A stretch of 64,000 nucleotides of DNA from Halomonas sp. TA22. Its GTDB lineage: Bacteria > Pseudomonadota > Gammaproteobacteria > Pseudomonadales > Halomonadaceae. The notes beneath the pieces were generated by a model that did no database searches, was not told where the DNA came from, and saw only the letters and a list, made by a program, of their open reading frames with translations. The stretch lies in NCBI RefSeq assembly GCF_013009075.1, contig NZ_CP053108.1:744001-808000 (forward strand). Direction: 5' to 3'. Shown one piece after another: positions 44,799-53,841 of the stretch. Position 1 is the stretch's first letter; each line of letters starts with the position of its first letter. The translations under genes and the position numbers were made by a program.

Positions 44799-46196
44799 GT
44801 GTCCATGCGTTCCCTGTTTCGCACGCTCTCCTCCCTGGTGTTTCTGGCCATCGGCCTGGTACTCGGCTGGCTCGCGGCCGATCATCTGCAAAAGGAGCGT
44901 GAACCCGAGCTCGACCAGCCCCCCTTGGTCTCCTTGGGAGAGCGGCAGCGCGGCGAGATCACCTCGGCAAGCGAGCTCAACGGCAAGGATGGCAGCCGCT
45001 TCGAGCGCTACCGTATCTCACTCGCCCAGGATGCGCTTGTCGAGCTGGAGCTAGGGGGCGCACTCAAGGGTACGCTCTCGCTGTATGACGTCAGTGGACA
45101 GCTGCTCGCCACCTCTCCCGGTGACGCCACGACGGAGATGCCCACTCGCCTGCGCCAGCGAATTGCCGAAGAGGGCGAGTACACGCTGGTGGTCAGTGGC
45201 CACGACGCCCGCAGCTACGGGCCATTCCGGATCGATAGTCGCGAGATGCAAGCCCAGGACTCCGGCCTGCTGACGGTTCCCTCGGCAATCATTGGGTGGA
45301 TGCACAACGCTGCCAACACCTATGAACTGGAGATCGAGGAAGCGGGTCTCTACAGCCTCGAGATGCGTTCCGACGAATTCGATGCCTATCTGGCGCTGAC
45401 CGGCAACGACATCGACCTGAGCGATGACGACAGTGCCGGCAACCTCGACGCCCGTATCTCGAGCTATCTGCCGGCTGGCCATTACCAGCTCACGGCACGT
45501 ACCGCCTATGACCGGGGCGAGGGCCTCTATAGTCTGGATATCGAGGCCCTCGAGCTTCCGGAAGGCGTCGATTTCCAGAACGGTGGCGAGCTTTCCGCGC
45601 AGCAGACGCTACAGGGCTGGTTCAGCAATTCGCCGCTCGAATACCGGCTGCAGATTGACGAGACCGCCATGGTCACCATCGACATGATGTCGGATGCCAT
45701 GGATAGCTACCTGGAACTGAGCGGCGAGGGAGTTTCTCTCAGCGACGACGATGGCGGCGCAGGGCTCAATTCGCGCCTGCAAACACTTCTGCAACCGGGC
45801 ATCTATACCCTGACGGCGAGAGGCTTCAATAGTGGCAGCTCGGGTCTGTTCACCCTTCAGACCAGCACCAGCGAGGTCGTCACCGAGGTCATCAATGGTG
45901 AGCTCAGCATTGGCATGACCATCGCCGGCCAGCTGGAAACGGGGGCGCGCAACTTCTACAGCTTCAATGTCGAAAGCGCTGGCGACTATACGTTCGACAT
46001 GCAGTCGAGCGAACTCGACAGCTACCTGGAGCTGGAGGGCGACGAGGTCTACCTCACCGACGACGATGGCGGCGAAGGCTACGATGCCCGTATCCGCGCT
46101 CACCTGGAACCAGGTGAGTACCGCCTGGTCGCCAGGGCCTTCGACAGCTCGGCTACCGGCAGCTACCTGCTGAGTCTCTCTGCCGACGAGGAGTGA
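44799..46196 (+). CDS. membrane-anchored protein with tandem pre-peptidase C-terminal-like domains
   Basis: The 465-residue protein has one N-terminal membrane helix (residues 8-25) and then four repeats of about 100 residues. Repeats two to four share a clear signature: DAYLALTGNDIDLSDDDSAG, DSYLELSGEGVSLSDDDGG and DSYLELEGDEVYLTDDDGG, each followed by R(I/L)xxxLxPGxYxLxAR. This is the pattern of pre-peptidase C-terminal (PPC) beta-sandwich domains, usually found at the ends of secreted proteases, but no protease is present. The DDDxG may bind calcium. It begins with GTG (44799), AAGGA seven bases upstream. It probably acts in the periplasm; no function is proposed. Confidence 0.82.
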   Translation: MSMRSLFRTLSSLVFLAIGLVLGWLAADHLQKEREPELDQPPLVSLGERQRGEITSASELNGKDGSRFERYRISLAQDALVELELGGALKGTLSLYDVSGQLLATSPGDATTEMPTRLRQRIAEEGEYTLVVSGHDARSYGPFRIDSREMQAQDSGLLTVPSAIIGWMHNAANTYELEIEEAGLYSLEMRSDEFDAYLALTGNDIDLSDDDSAGNLDARISSYLPAGHYQLTARTAYDRGEGLYSLDIEALELPEGVDFQNGGELSAQQTLQGWFSNSPLEYRLQIDETAMVTIDMMSDAMDSYLELSGEGVSLSDDDGGAGLNSRLQTLLQPGIYTLTARGFNSGSSGLFTLQTSTSEVVTEVINGELSIGMTIAGQLETGARNFYSFNVESAGDYTFDMQSSELDSYLELEGDEVYLTDDDGGEGYDARIRAHLEPGEYRLVARAFDSSATGSYLLSLSADEE

Positions 46197-46232
46197 CGTT
46201 CCCCGTCATTCCATGTTCACTCTGACACCAGG

Positions 46233-46259
46233 TGAGGCCGGTCCCTTGGACCGGCCTCA
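46233..46259 (+). terminator. terminator after the PPC-repeat protein gene
   Basis: Perfect 12-base arms TGAGGCCGGTCC and GGACCGGCCTCA with a three-base loop, followed by TCATCATTTG. It lies about 40 bases after the stop. Confidence 0.7.
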
Positions 46260-46365
46260 TCATTTGCGGCGTAACAGCATTGAACCGCCTCCCTCGAATG
46301 GCATTCAGTTTCCTCGCCAATGGCCGATAGCACTGGTAAGTAAAGTCAACAAGACACCCCAATAC

Positions 46366-47832
46366 ATGGCGAAAACAGGCAGCGCCATGCTTATCGGCTC
46401 GCTGGGAAGGTCGATATGCAGGAAAACAATACATTTTTGGCTTGCAAGTGCAGGTGTCTCGCTGCTGCCGCTCTCCGCCATGGCGGGGCTGGATGAGCTT
46501 TCGTTCATCACCGAAGAGTACCCGCCTTACAACTATCTGCAGGAGGGCCAGCTCAAGGGGCTCTCCATCGACGTGCTGGAGGCTATATTCGCCTCCAGTG
46601 GCACTGCGCTCCAACGCGACACCATCCACTACCTTCCCTGGGCGCGTGGTTACGATACCGCTCTTTCCGAGCCCGGCACGGTGTTGTTCTCCACCACTCG
46701 CACCGAACAGCGCGAAGCGTTATTCGATTGGGTCGGCCCGATCGCCAAGGACAGGGTGACGCTAATTGCCCGGCGCGATAGCGGCATCCAGCTCACTGAC
46801 ATCGCCTCGCTGCAGACAAGCCCCTACCGCATCGCCGTGATACGCGAGGACATTGGCGCCCAGCGACTGGCTGAAGCAAGTATCGATGCCGGTCGCTTGC
46901 TGCCGGCCTTGACCAACCTCAGCGCACTCAACATGCTCGAACGTGGCCGGGTCGATCTGTGGGCCTACAGTGAGAACGTGGCGTTCTGGCTCATGGAGCA
47001 GCATGGTCTCGATACTCGGGAGTTCGAGTCGGTGCTGACGCTCAGCGAGTCCGAACTCTATTTCGCCTTCAACAAGCAGAGCGACGCACAACTGGTCGGC
47101 CACATGCAGCAGACCCTCGACGACCTGCGCCGCAACGGCAGGCTGACGGCAATCCTCGGCAATGGCATTACCTTCACCACCGAAGAGTATCCACCATTCA
47201 ACTTCATGAATGAGGATGACCAGATCGATGGGCTGACCACGCGGGTGTTGCGTGCCGCCCTTGCGGATGCCGGGCTTGCAGTCACTTTTCGCCTGCTGCC
47301 GTGGGCGCGTGCCTACACCGAGGCGCGCCTGCGCGAGGATCACTGTGTTTACTCGACCACCCGTACGGCCGAGCGTGAACCGTTATTCTCCTGGGTAGGG
47401 CCGCTGGGCCTCAACGAGTGGTCGGCCTTCGTGCTCGCCGAAAGCGATATTTCGGCCACGTCATTGACGGAGCTCGAAGGGTTGCGCATGGGCAGTTTCC
47501 GCGAAGATGCGGTGGGGCAGTACGTGGCAGAACAAGGCCTGCCTGTGATGCTCTCGACCCAGGAGCGCGACAATATCCAGCGCCTCACGGCAGGCCTGAT
47601 CGACGTGTGGGTCACCGGCGACCTGGCGGCACGCCAGATCGCCACCGAGGCGGAGGTTGCGCTGCGCCGCCTGTTCAGCTTCAAGCGGGCCGAACTCTAC
47701 CTGGCTTGCCACCCCTCGGTGGATGACGCCTTCTTGAGCGCACTACAGGCCTCCCTAGACCGGCTCGCCGCCACCTCAGGGCTTGCCCGGATCGAGGACG
47801 AGCTGCTCGACGCACTGGGGATCGCGCCATGA
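46366..47832 (+). CDS. periplasmic protein with two tandem solute-binding (SBP_bac_3-like) domains
   Basis: After a signal peptide (ICRKTIHFWLASAGVSLLPLSAMAG) this 488-residue protein repeats the same module: FITEEYPPYNYLQEGQLKGL with YLPWARGY and STTRTEQREALFDWVGPI, then FTTEEYPPFNFMNEDDQIDG with LLPWARAY and STTRTAEREPLFSWVGPL. These are features of amino-acid-type solute-binding proteins (family 3). No ABC permease or ATPase is adjacent. Its stop overlaps the start of a diguanylate cyclase gene (ATGA), so it is probably a sensor rather than a transporter part. The ATG at 46366 is the likeliest start; an ATG at 46387 is possible. Confidence 0.85.
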   Translation: MAKTGSAMLIGSLGRSICRKTIHFWLASAGVSLLPLSAMAGLDELSFITEEYPPYNYLQEGQLKGLSIDVLEAIFASSGTALQRDTIHYLPWARGYDTALSEPGTVLFSTTRTEQREALFDWVGPIAKDRVTLIARRDSGIQLTDIASLQTSPYRIAVIREDIGAQRLAEASIDAGRLLPALTNLSALNMLERGRVDLWAYSENVAFWLMEQHGLDTREFESVLTLSESELYFAFNKQSDAQLVGHMQQTLDDLRRNGRLTAILGNGITFTTEEYPPFNFMNEDDQIDGLTTRVLRAALADAGLAVTFRLLPWARAYTEARLREDHCVYSTTRTAEREPLFSWVGPLGLNEWSAFVLAESDISATSLTELEGLRMGSFREDAVGQYVAEQGLPVMLSTQERDNIQRLTAGLIDVWVTGDLAARQIATEAEVALRRLFSFKRAELYLACHPSVDDAFLSALQASLDRLAATSGLARIEDELLDALGIAP

Positions 47833-49082
47833 GCTTGTCTTCGCGAAGAGTGATACGTCACTCCAGCCTGACCATCAAGCAGGCCGCGCTGACGCTGATC
47901 ATCGCCGTGATGTTGAGCATCATCGCCGGTGCACTGGAGCTCGCCTGGAACGTGCGCGACATGCGCAAGGATATCAACGAGCAGACCTGCCACAACCTGG
48001 CGCTGATTCATGCCACTGCTGCCGAGGCCGCCTTTCAGCTCAATCCCGATCTCGCCGAGCAGGTTGTCGCCGGGCTGTTCGCCGCCGGTAGTGTGCAGCA
48101 GGTCATCATCCGCGACGACTTCGGTCGCATCATGGGGCAGCGCCAGCAGCTGCAGGAGGGCCAGACCAGCTGGCTCGTCCAGCACCTGTTCAGTGACATA
48201 ATCGATCATCGCATCACCCTCGAGTATGACATGGGCCCAGGCAACCCGGCCGGCTCGGTGGGCGAACTCGAGCTGACCCTGGCGCTGGACAGCCTGGGAC
48301 AGGCCTTTCTCGAACGCAGCGTGATGATCTTTTCACTCAGCGTACTCAAGGCCTTCGCCATCGCCGCGCTGGTGGTTGCACTCTTCCATATCTTCATCAC
48401 CAGGCCCCTACTCAAGGTCCATAAGGCGATCGCCGCCACCGACCCACTCACACCCGGCGCATGGCCCAAACCCCGGCTGAAATATCACGACCAGGATGAG
48501 TTGGGTGAACTGGTGGAGAGTCTCGACGGCCTGCTCGGCGCCTTCCAGCACGGCCTCGATCAGCGCGATCAGCTACATCAGATCTCGACGCTGGATGGCC
48601 TGACCGGCATCGCCAATCGTCGCCGTTTCGACCTCTTCCTGAGCGAGGCGTGGCAGAGTACCTATCACAGCGGCCAACCCCTGTCGGTCATCTTTATTGA
48701 TATCGATAACTTCAAGGCCTACAACGACCATTATGGCCATACCATGGGTGACGATACCCTGCGGGCCGTAGCGCATGCGCTGAGCATCGTCGTAACCCGA
48801 CCCGGCGATCTGGTGGCACGTTACGGCGGCGAGGAGTTCGTCTGCGTGCTGACCGACACCGACCTCAAGGGGGCCCATGGCGTTGCCCTACGTATCAAGC
48901 AGGCGATCCTTGAGCTGAACATTGCCCATGACGGTCATGGCGAGCACGATCAGGTCACCGCAAGCCTAGGGGTCGCCAGCACCCGCCCGGCGCAAGGCGA
49001 GATGACCCTGGCGAGGCTGCTGGCGCTTGCCGATCAGCGGCTCTATCGCGCCAAGGATGAGGGGCGCAACAAAGTCGCCTGA
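47829..49082 (+). CDS. membrane-bound diguanylate cyclase (GGDEF)
   Basis: The 417-residue protein has two membrane helices flanking a periplasmic region (about residues 20-175), a HAMP-like linker and a GGDEF domain with GGEEF at 333-337 and TLDGLTGIANRRRFD ahead of it. An RxxD inhibitory site (Arg324, Asp327) lies five residues before the motif, so product inhibition is expected. It makes cyclic di-GMP from GTP. The start overlaps the upstream gene by four bases, suggesting that the twin-binding-domain protein senses ligand for this enzyme. Confidence 0.9.
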   Translation: MSLSSRRVIRHSSLTIKQAALTLIIAVMLSIIAGALELAWNVRDMRKDINEQTCHNLALIHATAAEAAFQLNPDLAEQVVAGLFAAGSVQQVIIRDDFGRIMGQRQQLQEGQTSWLVQHLFSDIIDHRITLEYDMGPGNPAGSVGELELTLALDSLGQAFLERSVMIFSLSVLKAFAIAALVVALFHIFITRPLLKVHKAIAATDPLTPGAWPKPRLKYHDQDELGELVESLDGLLGAFQHGLDQRDQLHQISTLDGLTGIANRRRFDLFLSEAWQSTYHSGQPLSVIFIDIDNFKAYNDHYGHTMGDDTLRAVAHALSIVVTRPGDLVARYGGEEFVCVLTDTDLKGAHGVALRIKQAILELNIAHDGHGEHDQVTASLGVASTRPAQGEMTLARLLALADQRLYRAKDEGRNKVA

Positions 49083-49092
49083 AGCACCAGTC

Positions 49093-50307
49093 TTATGCGG
49101 GGCCATCGGGCTTCGGCTCGCGGTCCTGTTCTGGCTCCTGGACCTGGTTGCCACGCTCGAGCTTGTCGATCGCCTCGCCCCCCTTGCGTGACAGCGACTC
49201 CAGCCGCGAGATCTGCGCCTGCAGGGTCGGCAGCGCCTCCTGACGGTAGCGTGACAGATCGTCGATGGCGCCCATCACCTCGCCGAAGGCTTCCTCGAGC
49301 GTCTGCATGTCGAGCATCGCCGACGAGGCACGGGTCTGGATGTCCACCCCCTGCTGCCGGAGCGCGCGGGCGGTACCGCCGATGATCTCCGAGGTGGTGC
49401 TGTTCAGTGCCTCCACTCGATCCAGCACCAGGCGTTGATTGGCCAGCGCCATCGCCACGGTGACGGCCACGGTCAATGCCGACACGGTGACGTTGATGGC
49501 CCGATCCACCCCGCGCATCAGCTCGCGGTTGTTGCGGATGATCACCTCAAGGGCCAGCACACCCTGCTGGCTGACTGCCAGTTGCTGCTGAAGATCGACG
49601 ATACGCTGGCGCAACGGAAACAGCAGCTCCTCCTCGATGAAGGCCCGCTGAGCATCGTTGACATCACGACTGGCGGCTGCCCTCTCCAGACGCCGATCGA
49701 TCAGCCGGCCGAGCTCGATCTGGCGACGCAGCTGCGTCAGCGACTCATGCAACGAGGCTTGATCGTCGGAGAGCGTCAGGTTGTCGCGGCGCAGCATGTC
49801 GCGCCCACTCTCCAGATCGGCGATGATCGCATCGAGCGCCTGCTGGGCATTCTCGAACTTACGGAAGTAGCGCTGCAGGCGCGAGCCGACCCCGGGTAGA
49901 CGCGCCATCACGCGATCGAGCCCTCCCGGTGCCAAGCGGTGCTGGCCGGGATCGAGATCGCGCATGCGACCCCGCAGGTTGACCAGTGCCTGGGCCACCG
50001 GCCCACCATCGTCGCCCTGGGTCGCCAGCTTGCGCAGCGGCGTCTGCAGCATGGCGCTATGATGCGCCGCCTGGCGCTGGATCTCGATGCCCATCTCGTC
50101 CACGGCACGCCGCTGGCGCTCCGCCGTGGTGATATCAGCGTCGCGCGCCAGCACCTCCTCGACGAAGGCGTCGGCCACGCCAACGAGCTCGTCATCCTCC
50201 TCGAACTCGCTCTTCTCCGTCGTCTCTTCTGCCAGGCGTTCGGCCAGCACCTCCACCGGTGGCAGGGACAGCCGGTTGGTGCCCGGCTTATCGTCGATCT
50301 CTCTCAT
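49093..50307 (-). CDS. telA: TelA-family toxic anion resistance protein
   Basis: The 404-residue protein is mostly alpha-helical and coiled-coil, with the TelA pattern LESGRDMLRRDNLTLSDDQ, then LRRQIELGRLIDRRLERA and EEELLFPLRQRIVDLQQQLAV. Family members are linked to tellurite and other toxic-anion tolerance, though mechanism is unclear. It is encoded 50 bases downstream of a membrane protein gene on the same strand and convergent with the diguanylate cyclase gene. Confidence 0.88.
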   Translation of the reverse strand: MREIDDKPGTNRLSLPPVEVLAERLAEETTEKSEFEEDDELVGVADAFVEEVLARDADITTAERQRRAVDEMGIEIQRQAAHHSAMLQTPLRKLATQGDDGGPVAQALVNLRGRMRDLDPGQHRLAPGGLDRVMARLPGVGSRLQRYFRKFENAQQALDAIIADLESGRDMLRRDNLTLSDDQASLHESLTQLRRQIELGRLIDRRLERAAASRDVNDAQRAFIEEELLFPLRQRIVDLQQQLAVSQQGVLALEVIIRNNRELMRGVDRAINVTVSALTVAVTVAMALANQRLVLDRVEALNSTTSEIIGGTARALRQQGVDIQTRASSAMLDMQTLEEAFGEVMGAIDDLSRYRQEALPTLQAQISRLESLSRKGGEAIDKLERGNQVQEPEQDREPKPDGPA

Positions 50308-50357
50308 CGGCTCGCTCTCTCACAGTTCATGCTCTCGATTCGTGAAGCCATGGCCAC

Positions 50358-51299
50358 TTACTCGCGGCGGGCATAGCGGTCGGCCCTGCCGACGAAGTCA
50401 CGCAGATCGGTCAGCGCCTGGTCGGCGGCGACCGAGGCCTGAGGACGGCCGGTCTCGATGCGCGCCATCGCCACTGCGGTATCGTCCAGCGCGGTCAATG
50501 CCGCCTCGTTACGAGCAGACAATCGCTTCAAGTAGCGCTCGGTCTCCTCGATCAGCTCCAGGCGTCGCTTCAGCGCCACGCGCTCGGCTGTCGATAGCTG
50601 CTTGCCTTCACGCGCCAGGCGGCGGCGTACGAAATCGCCATCGACGCCAGCCACTCCCCGCGCCTGGGACGCCATCGCGGTGAGATTGTCCACCGCACCA
50701 AAGCAGACCTCACTGATCAGCGTCCGCGAGCGCTCGAAGGCCAGCTCGCCACTGTCGAACCGATTGCCCAGCACACCCAATACATGCCGGTAACGGCTGT
50801 AGAGACGGTCGGCCTGGGTCGCCAGATCGCTGCGCTGGGCACCCAGCAGCGCCTGCTTGGCCCGCCACAGCGCCAGCACGACCTCGTCGGCATTGGCAGG
50901 AGGCTCGCTTGGGTCGAGTATCTCGACACCCGCTTCGCTTGACTCCCGGGCAAGGGCTGCCCGGCGTAGCGCCTCCTGCCTGGCGTGCTCGGCCTCGAAC
51001 TTGCGTTGGCGACGCCTGGCGCGCCAGTCACGAAAGCGCCGCTCCAGGGGCAGCTCAACGGCGATCGCGCCCAGTCCCGCCAGCCAGCCCCACAAGCTGG
51101 GACCGAAACCGCCCCATAGCGAGGTTAGCCAGATCAGAAAGCCGATGAATGGCACCAGCAGCCAATAACGCCAGATGACCTGCAACCGGTTCGGCGACTC
51201 GCCGGGCATGGCAAGCGAAGGGTTGACCATCCCTGCGAGGAACCATGGCAGACAGGTGAGAAAGAGCCCATAGGCAAATCCTTGAAGAAATCCCAGCAT
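50358..51299 (-). CDS. membrane-anchored helical protein, TelA partner
   Basis: The 313-residue protein has two or three N-terminal hydrophobic segments (residues 5-30, 45-65, 70-90), then a long charged helical region (residues 95-313) with RRRLAREGKQLSTAERVALK and repeated Arg/Glu heptads. A similar gene precedes telA in many bacteria, where it is called hypothetical or XpaC-like. It is likely co-transcribed with telA and may anchor it to the membrane. No catalytic motif is visible. Confidence 0.7.
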   Translation of the reverse strand: MLGFLQGFAYGLFLTCLPWFLAGMVNPSLAMPGESPNRLQVIWRYWLLVPFIGFLIWLTSLWGGFGPSLWGWLAGLGAIAVELPLERRFRDWRARRRQRKFEAEHARQEALRRAALARESSEAGVEILDPSEPPANADEVVLALWRAKQALLGAQRSDLATQADRLYSRYRHVLGVLGNRFDSGELAFERSRTLISEVCFGAVDNLTAMASQARGVAGVDGDFVRRRLAREGKQLSTAERVALKRRLELIEETERYLKRLSARNEAALTALDDTAVAMARIETGRPQASVAADQALTDLRDFVGRADRYARRE

Positions 51300-51439
51300 A
51301 GATGACGTTGCCCGACCGTAGGGAAGGAAGCATGAGTGTAGAGGAACACGAATGGCGCAATAAAGCGCTGGACGCGTTTCCTCGCTGGATTCACTATCGC
51401 GACTTTGTTATTGGTTGATGTGAATTTCCAGGATTAGAC

Positions 51440-52558
51440 ATGACCATGACCCCGTCCGTTTCATCGCTCACGGACCCGGTTTCCACACCGGCCGCACTGG
51501 GCTTTCGCATGCCCGCCGAATTCGCCCCTCACGACGCCTGCTGGATGCTCTGGCCGCAGCGCCCGGATACCTGGCGATATGGCGCCAAGCCGGCGCAGAA
51601 GGCCTTCGTCGCCGTGGCGCGTGCCATTGCTGAAAGCGAAACGGTCTATGTCGGCGTCAACGACGAGCAGTACGAGAACGCACGCTTCCAGCTGCCCGAG
51701 TACATTCGCGTGGTGGAGCTTTCCAGTAACGATGCCTGGATGCGCGATGTCGGTCCCACCTTCCTGACCCATCCGGATGGCAAGCTGGCAATGGTCGACT
51801 GGGACTTCAATGCCTGGGGCGGCCTCAAGGGCGGGCTTTACTTCCCGTGGGACAAGGACCGCCGGATCCGCGCCAAGATCGCCGAGATGCTCAACATCGA
51901 GCGCTTCCAGGCCCCGGTGGTGCTGGAGGGCGGCGCCATTCACGTCGACGGTGAAGGCACCCTGCTCACCACCGAGGAGTGCCTGCTCAACCCCAACCGC
52001 AATCCCGAACTGGGGCGTGCCGAGATCGAGCAGGTGCTATTCGACTACCTGGGCGTGAAGAAGGTGATCTGGCTGCCCAACGGCTGCTACCTGGACGAGA
52101 CCGATGGCCATATCGACAACCTGTGCTGTTTCATCGCCCCGGGTGTCGTGGCCCTGACCTGGTGCGATGACGAGAGCGACCCGCAGTATGCCATCTCCCG
52201 GGCCGCCCTGGCAGTGCTCGAGCAGAGCAGCGATGCGATGGGCCGCGACTTCAAGGTGCACAAGCTGCCCCAGCCGGGGCCACTGACCATCGCCGAAGAG
52301 GAGGCCAGCGGCATCGATCGCCTGAGCAGCTCGCACCCACGCCAGCCCGGCGATCGCATGGCCGCTTCCTACGTCAATTTCTATATCGGCAACACGGTAG
52401 TGGTGATGCCATTGCTCGACCCGGCTCATGACGATCAAGCCCTTGCCGTACTCGAGGAGGCCTTCCCCGACAGGCGCGTGATCGGTGTACCCGCCCGCGA
52501 GATTCTGCTCGGCGGAGGCAACATCCATTGCATCACGCAGCAGCAACCGCGTCCCTGA
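51440..52558 (+). CDS. aguA: agmatine deiminase
   Basis: The 372-residue protein is a full-length agmatine deiminase: HDACWMLWPQRPDTWRYGAK, NDAWMRDVGPTFL, EGGAIHVDGEGTLLTTEECL and the catalytic Cys364 in GGGNIHCITQQ. It hydrolyses agmatine to N-carbamoylputrescine and ammonia, a step from arginine to putrescine. The amidase AguB that normally follows is not adjacent here. The ATG at 51440 has AGGA nine bases upstream. Confidence 0.95.
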   Translation: MTMTPSVSSLTDPVSTPAALGFRMPAEFAPHDACWMLWPQRPDTWRYGAKPAQKAFVAVARAIAESETVYVGVNDEQYENARFQLPEYIRVVELSSNDAWMRDVGPTFLTHPDGKLAMVDWDFNAWGGLKGGLYFPWDKDRRIRAKIAEMLNIERFQAPVVLEGGAIHVDGEGTLLTTEECLLNPNRNPELGRAEIEQVLFDYLGVKKVIWLPNGCYLDETDGHIDNLCCFIAPGVVALTWCDDESDPQYAISRAALAVLEQSSDAMGRDFKVHKLPQPGPLTIAEEEASGIDRLSSSHPRQPGDRMAASYVNFYIGNTVVVMPLLDPAHDDQALAVLEEAFPDRRVIGVPAREILLGGGNIHCITQQQPRP

Positions 52559-52667
52559 TGCCAGGCGCAACGATACTGCTAGGACCTGAGAACATTGCCG
52601 AACATTGCCTGGAGCAACGATCCTCACTACGGTGATAAAGGTAAAGCCAAGGAAATGGAGGTAACCT

Positions 52668-52907
52668 ATGACCCAAGGACGACTGACAAGCGCACTGGCA
52701 GTGCTCAGCGTGATGCTGCTGCTCGCTGGCTGCGGGACGGGCACGGGTGAGCGTGCCGCCAGCGGTGCTGGCGTAGGTGCTGCGGTAGGTGCCGGTGCTG
52801 GAGCCGCCACCGGCGGCAGTGCCGTGCGCGGCGCAGTGATAGGGGCAGGGGCCGGTGCCGCGACAGGTGCCGCCACCGACTCGGATGATCTCGATCTCAA
52901 CCGTTGA
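52668..52907 (+). CDS. small glycine-zipper lipoprotein
   Basis: This 79-residue protein has a lipoprotein signal (AVLSVMLLLAGC) and a glycine/alanine-rich stretch (GAGVGAAVGAGAGAATGG) with GxxxG spacing typical of glycine-zipper outer-membrane proteins. GGAGGTAAC precedes the ATG and a terminator follows the stop. Related small lipoproteins are thought to associate with the envelope; no specific role can be given. Confidence 0.87.
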   Translation: MTQGRLTSALAVLSVMLLLAGCGTGTGERAASGAGVGAAVGAGAGAATGGSAVRGAVIGAGAGAATGAATDSDDLDLNR

Positions 52908-52926
52908 GCGATAGTTGTGCTCCCTT

Positions 52927-52952
52927 GCAAAGCCCACCTCGGTGGGCTTTGC
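52927..52952 (+). terminator. terminator after the glycine-zipper lipoprotein gene
   Basis: Perfect 12-base arms GCAAAGCCCACC and GGTGGGCTTTGC separated by two bases, followed by TGTTTCTC, 20 bases after the stop and before a convergent gene. Confidence 0.8.
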
Positions 52953-52966
52953 TGTTTCTCACGGTC

Positions 52967-53662
52967 TCAGCGACAGGTGCGAAAGCCGCGCATGCCGAAA
53001 TGGAAATGATCGGCATGGGCCTGATTGTAATCGGGTCCCAGCACGTTGCCGAAGATATCGCAGGCGCCGTCGCGGGCCAGGCGCAGGAACTCGCCTGCCT
53101 CGCCATCTTCGTGCCAGTGATTGAGCAGCACGATGCGCCGTCCGTTGGCCAGCCTGAATGCTGCGACATCCAGCGCCTCGGCCGTGGCGTGCTCGCTGCG
53201 CCTCCCCCCCTCGCGGTGGTAGATGTTGCGACAGGCGAAGCTGCCGTAGTGCTCGACGCGGGAGACACGGCTGCCAAAGACCTCTTGAGCCGCCGGCTGC
53301 AACCGCTGACGCTCGAAGATCACCCAGGCGAGCGCCAGTGGGCAGGAGGCCACGAATGACGAATTGAAGCTCACCTCGCTGCTCTGCATGCGCACCACGT
53401 TCTCGAGCGGACAGCTCTCCACCGGGGTGTAGTCGGCCAGAGGCGTATAGGAGAGCTCTCCTCCGGGGGCCGTATCGAGTGCCGCCAGACACCCCTCGCG
53501 ATCATCCGCGAGCTGCGTGAGCTTCCATTTGGTGATCGGCGTCAGCGGATCATCGACCGTCAGGGGCTCCCAGGGATGCCAATGACGTGGGATCTCGTCC
53601 TCGTAATACCATAATGCCAGGGCAGCTCCCCCCAGCAGCAGAAAAAAAACTAACGCACGCAT
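52967..53662 (-). CDS. extensin-like C-terminal-domain protein
   Basis: The 231-residue protein has an N-terminal membrane helix (residues 4-20) and a domain with CPLALAWVIF, YGSFACRN, RSEHATAEALDVAAF and QAHADHFHFGMRGF, the cysteines and His/Asp pattern of the bacterial extensin-like family, which resembles peptidoglycan-cleaving LD-carboxypeptidases. It should face the periplasm. The ATG at 53662 has GAGGA five bases upstream; a GTG twelve bases upstream is less likely. Confidence 0.87.
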   Translation of the reverse strand: MRALVFFLLLGGAALALWYYEDEIPRHWHPWEPLTVDDPLTPITKWKLTQLADDREGCLAALDTAPGGELSYTPLADYTPVESCPLENVVRMQSSEVSFNSSFVASCPLALAWVIFERQRLQPAAQEVFGSRVSRVEHYGSFACRNIYHREGGRRSEHATAEALDVAAFRLANGRRIVLLNHWHEDGEAGEFLRLARDGACDIFGNVLGPDYNQAHADHFHFGMRGFRTCR

Positions 53663-53841
53663 GCCTGTCCTCACCCATCCATGGTTTCTCGTTCAGCGTA
53701 ACGGCAACGAGGCGGCATACAAAGCCGCAGAAGCGACAGTGTTGCGATATCACCTGCTCATACAGTGCTACCTTAATAACAAACGCTGTTGAAAACGCTG
53801 CTAGGAAGAGTAAGCAAGACCCGCTTTTAAGGACGAAACAC

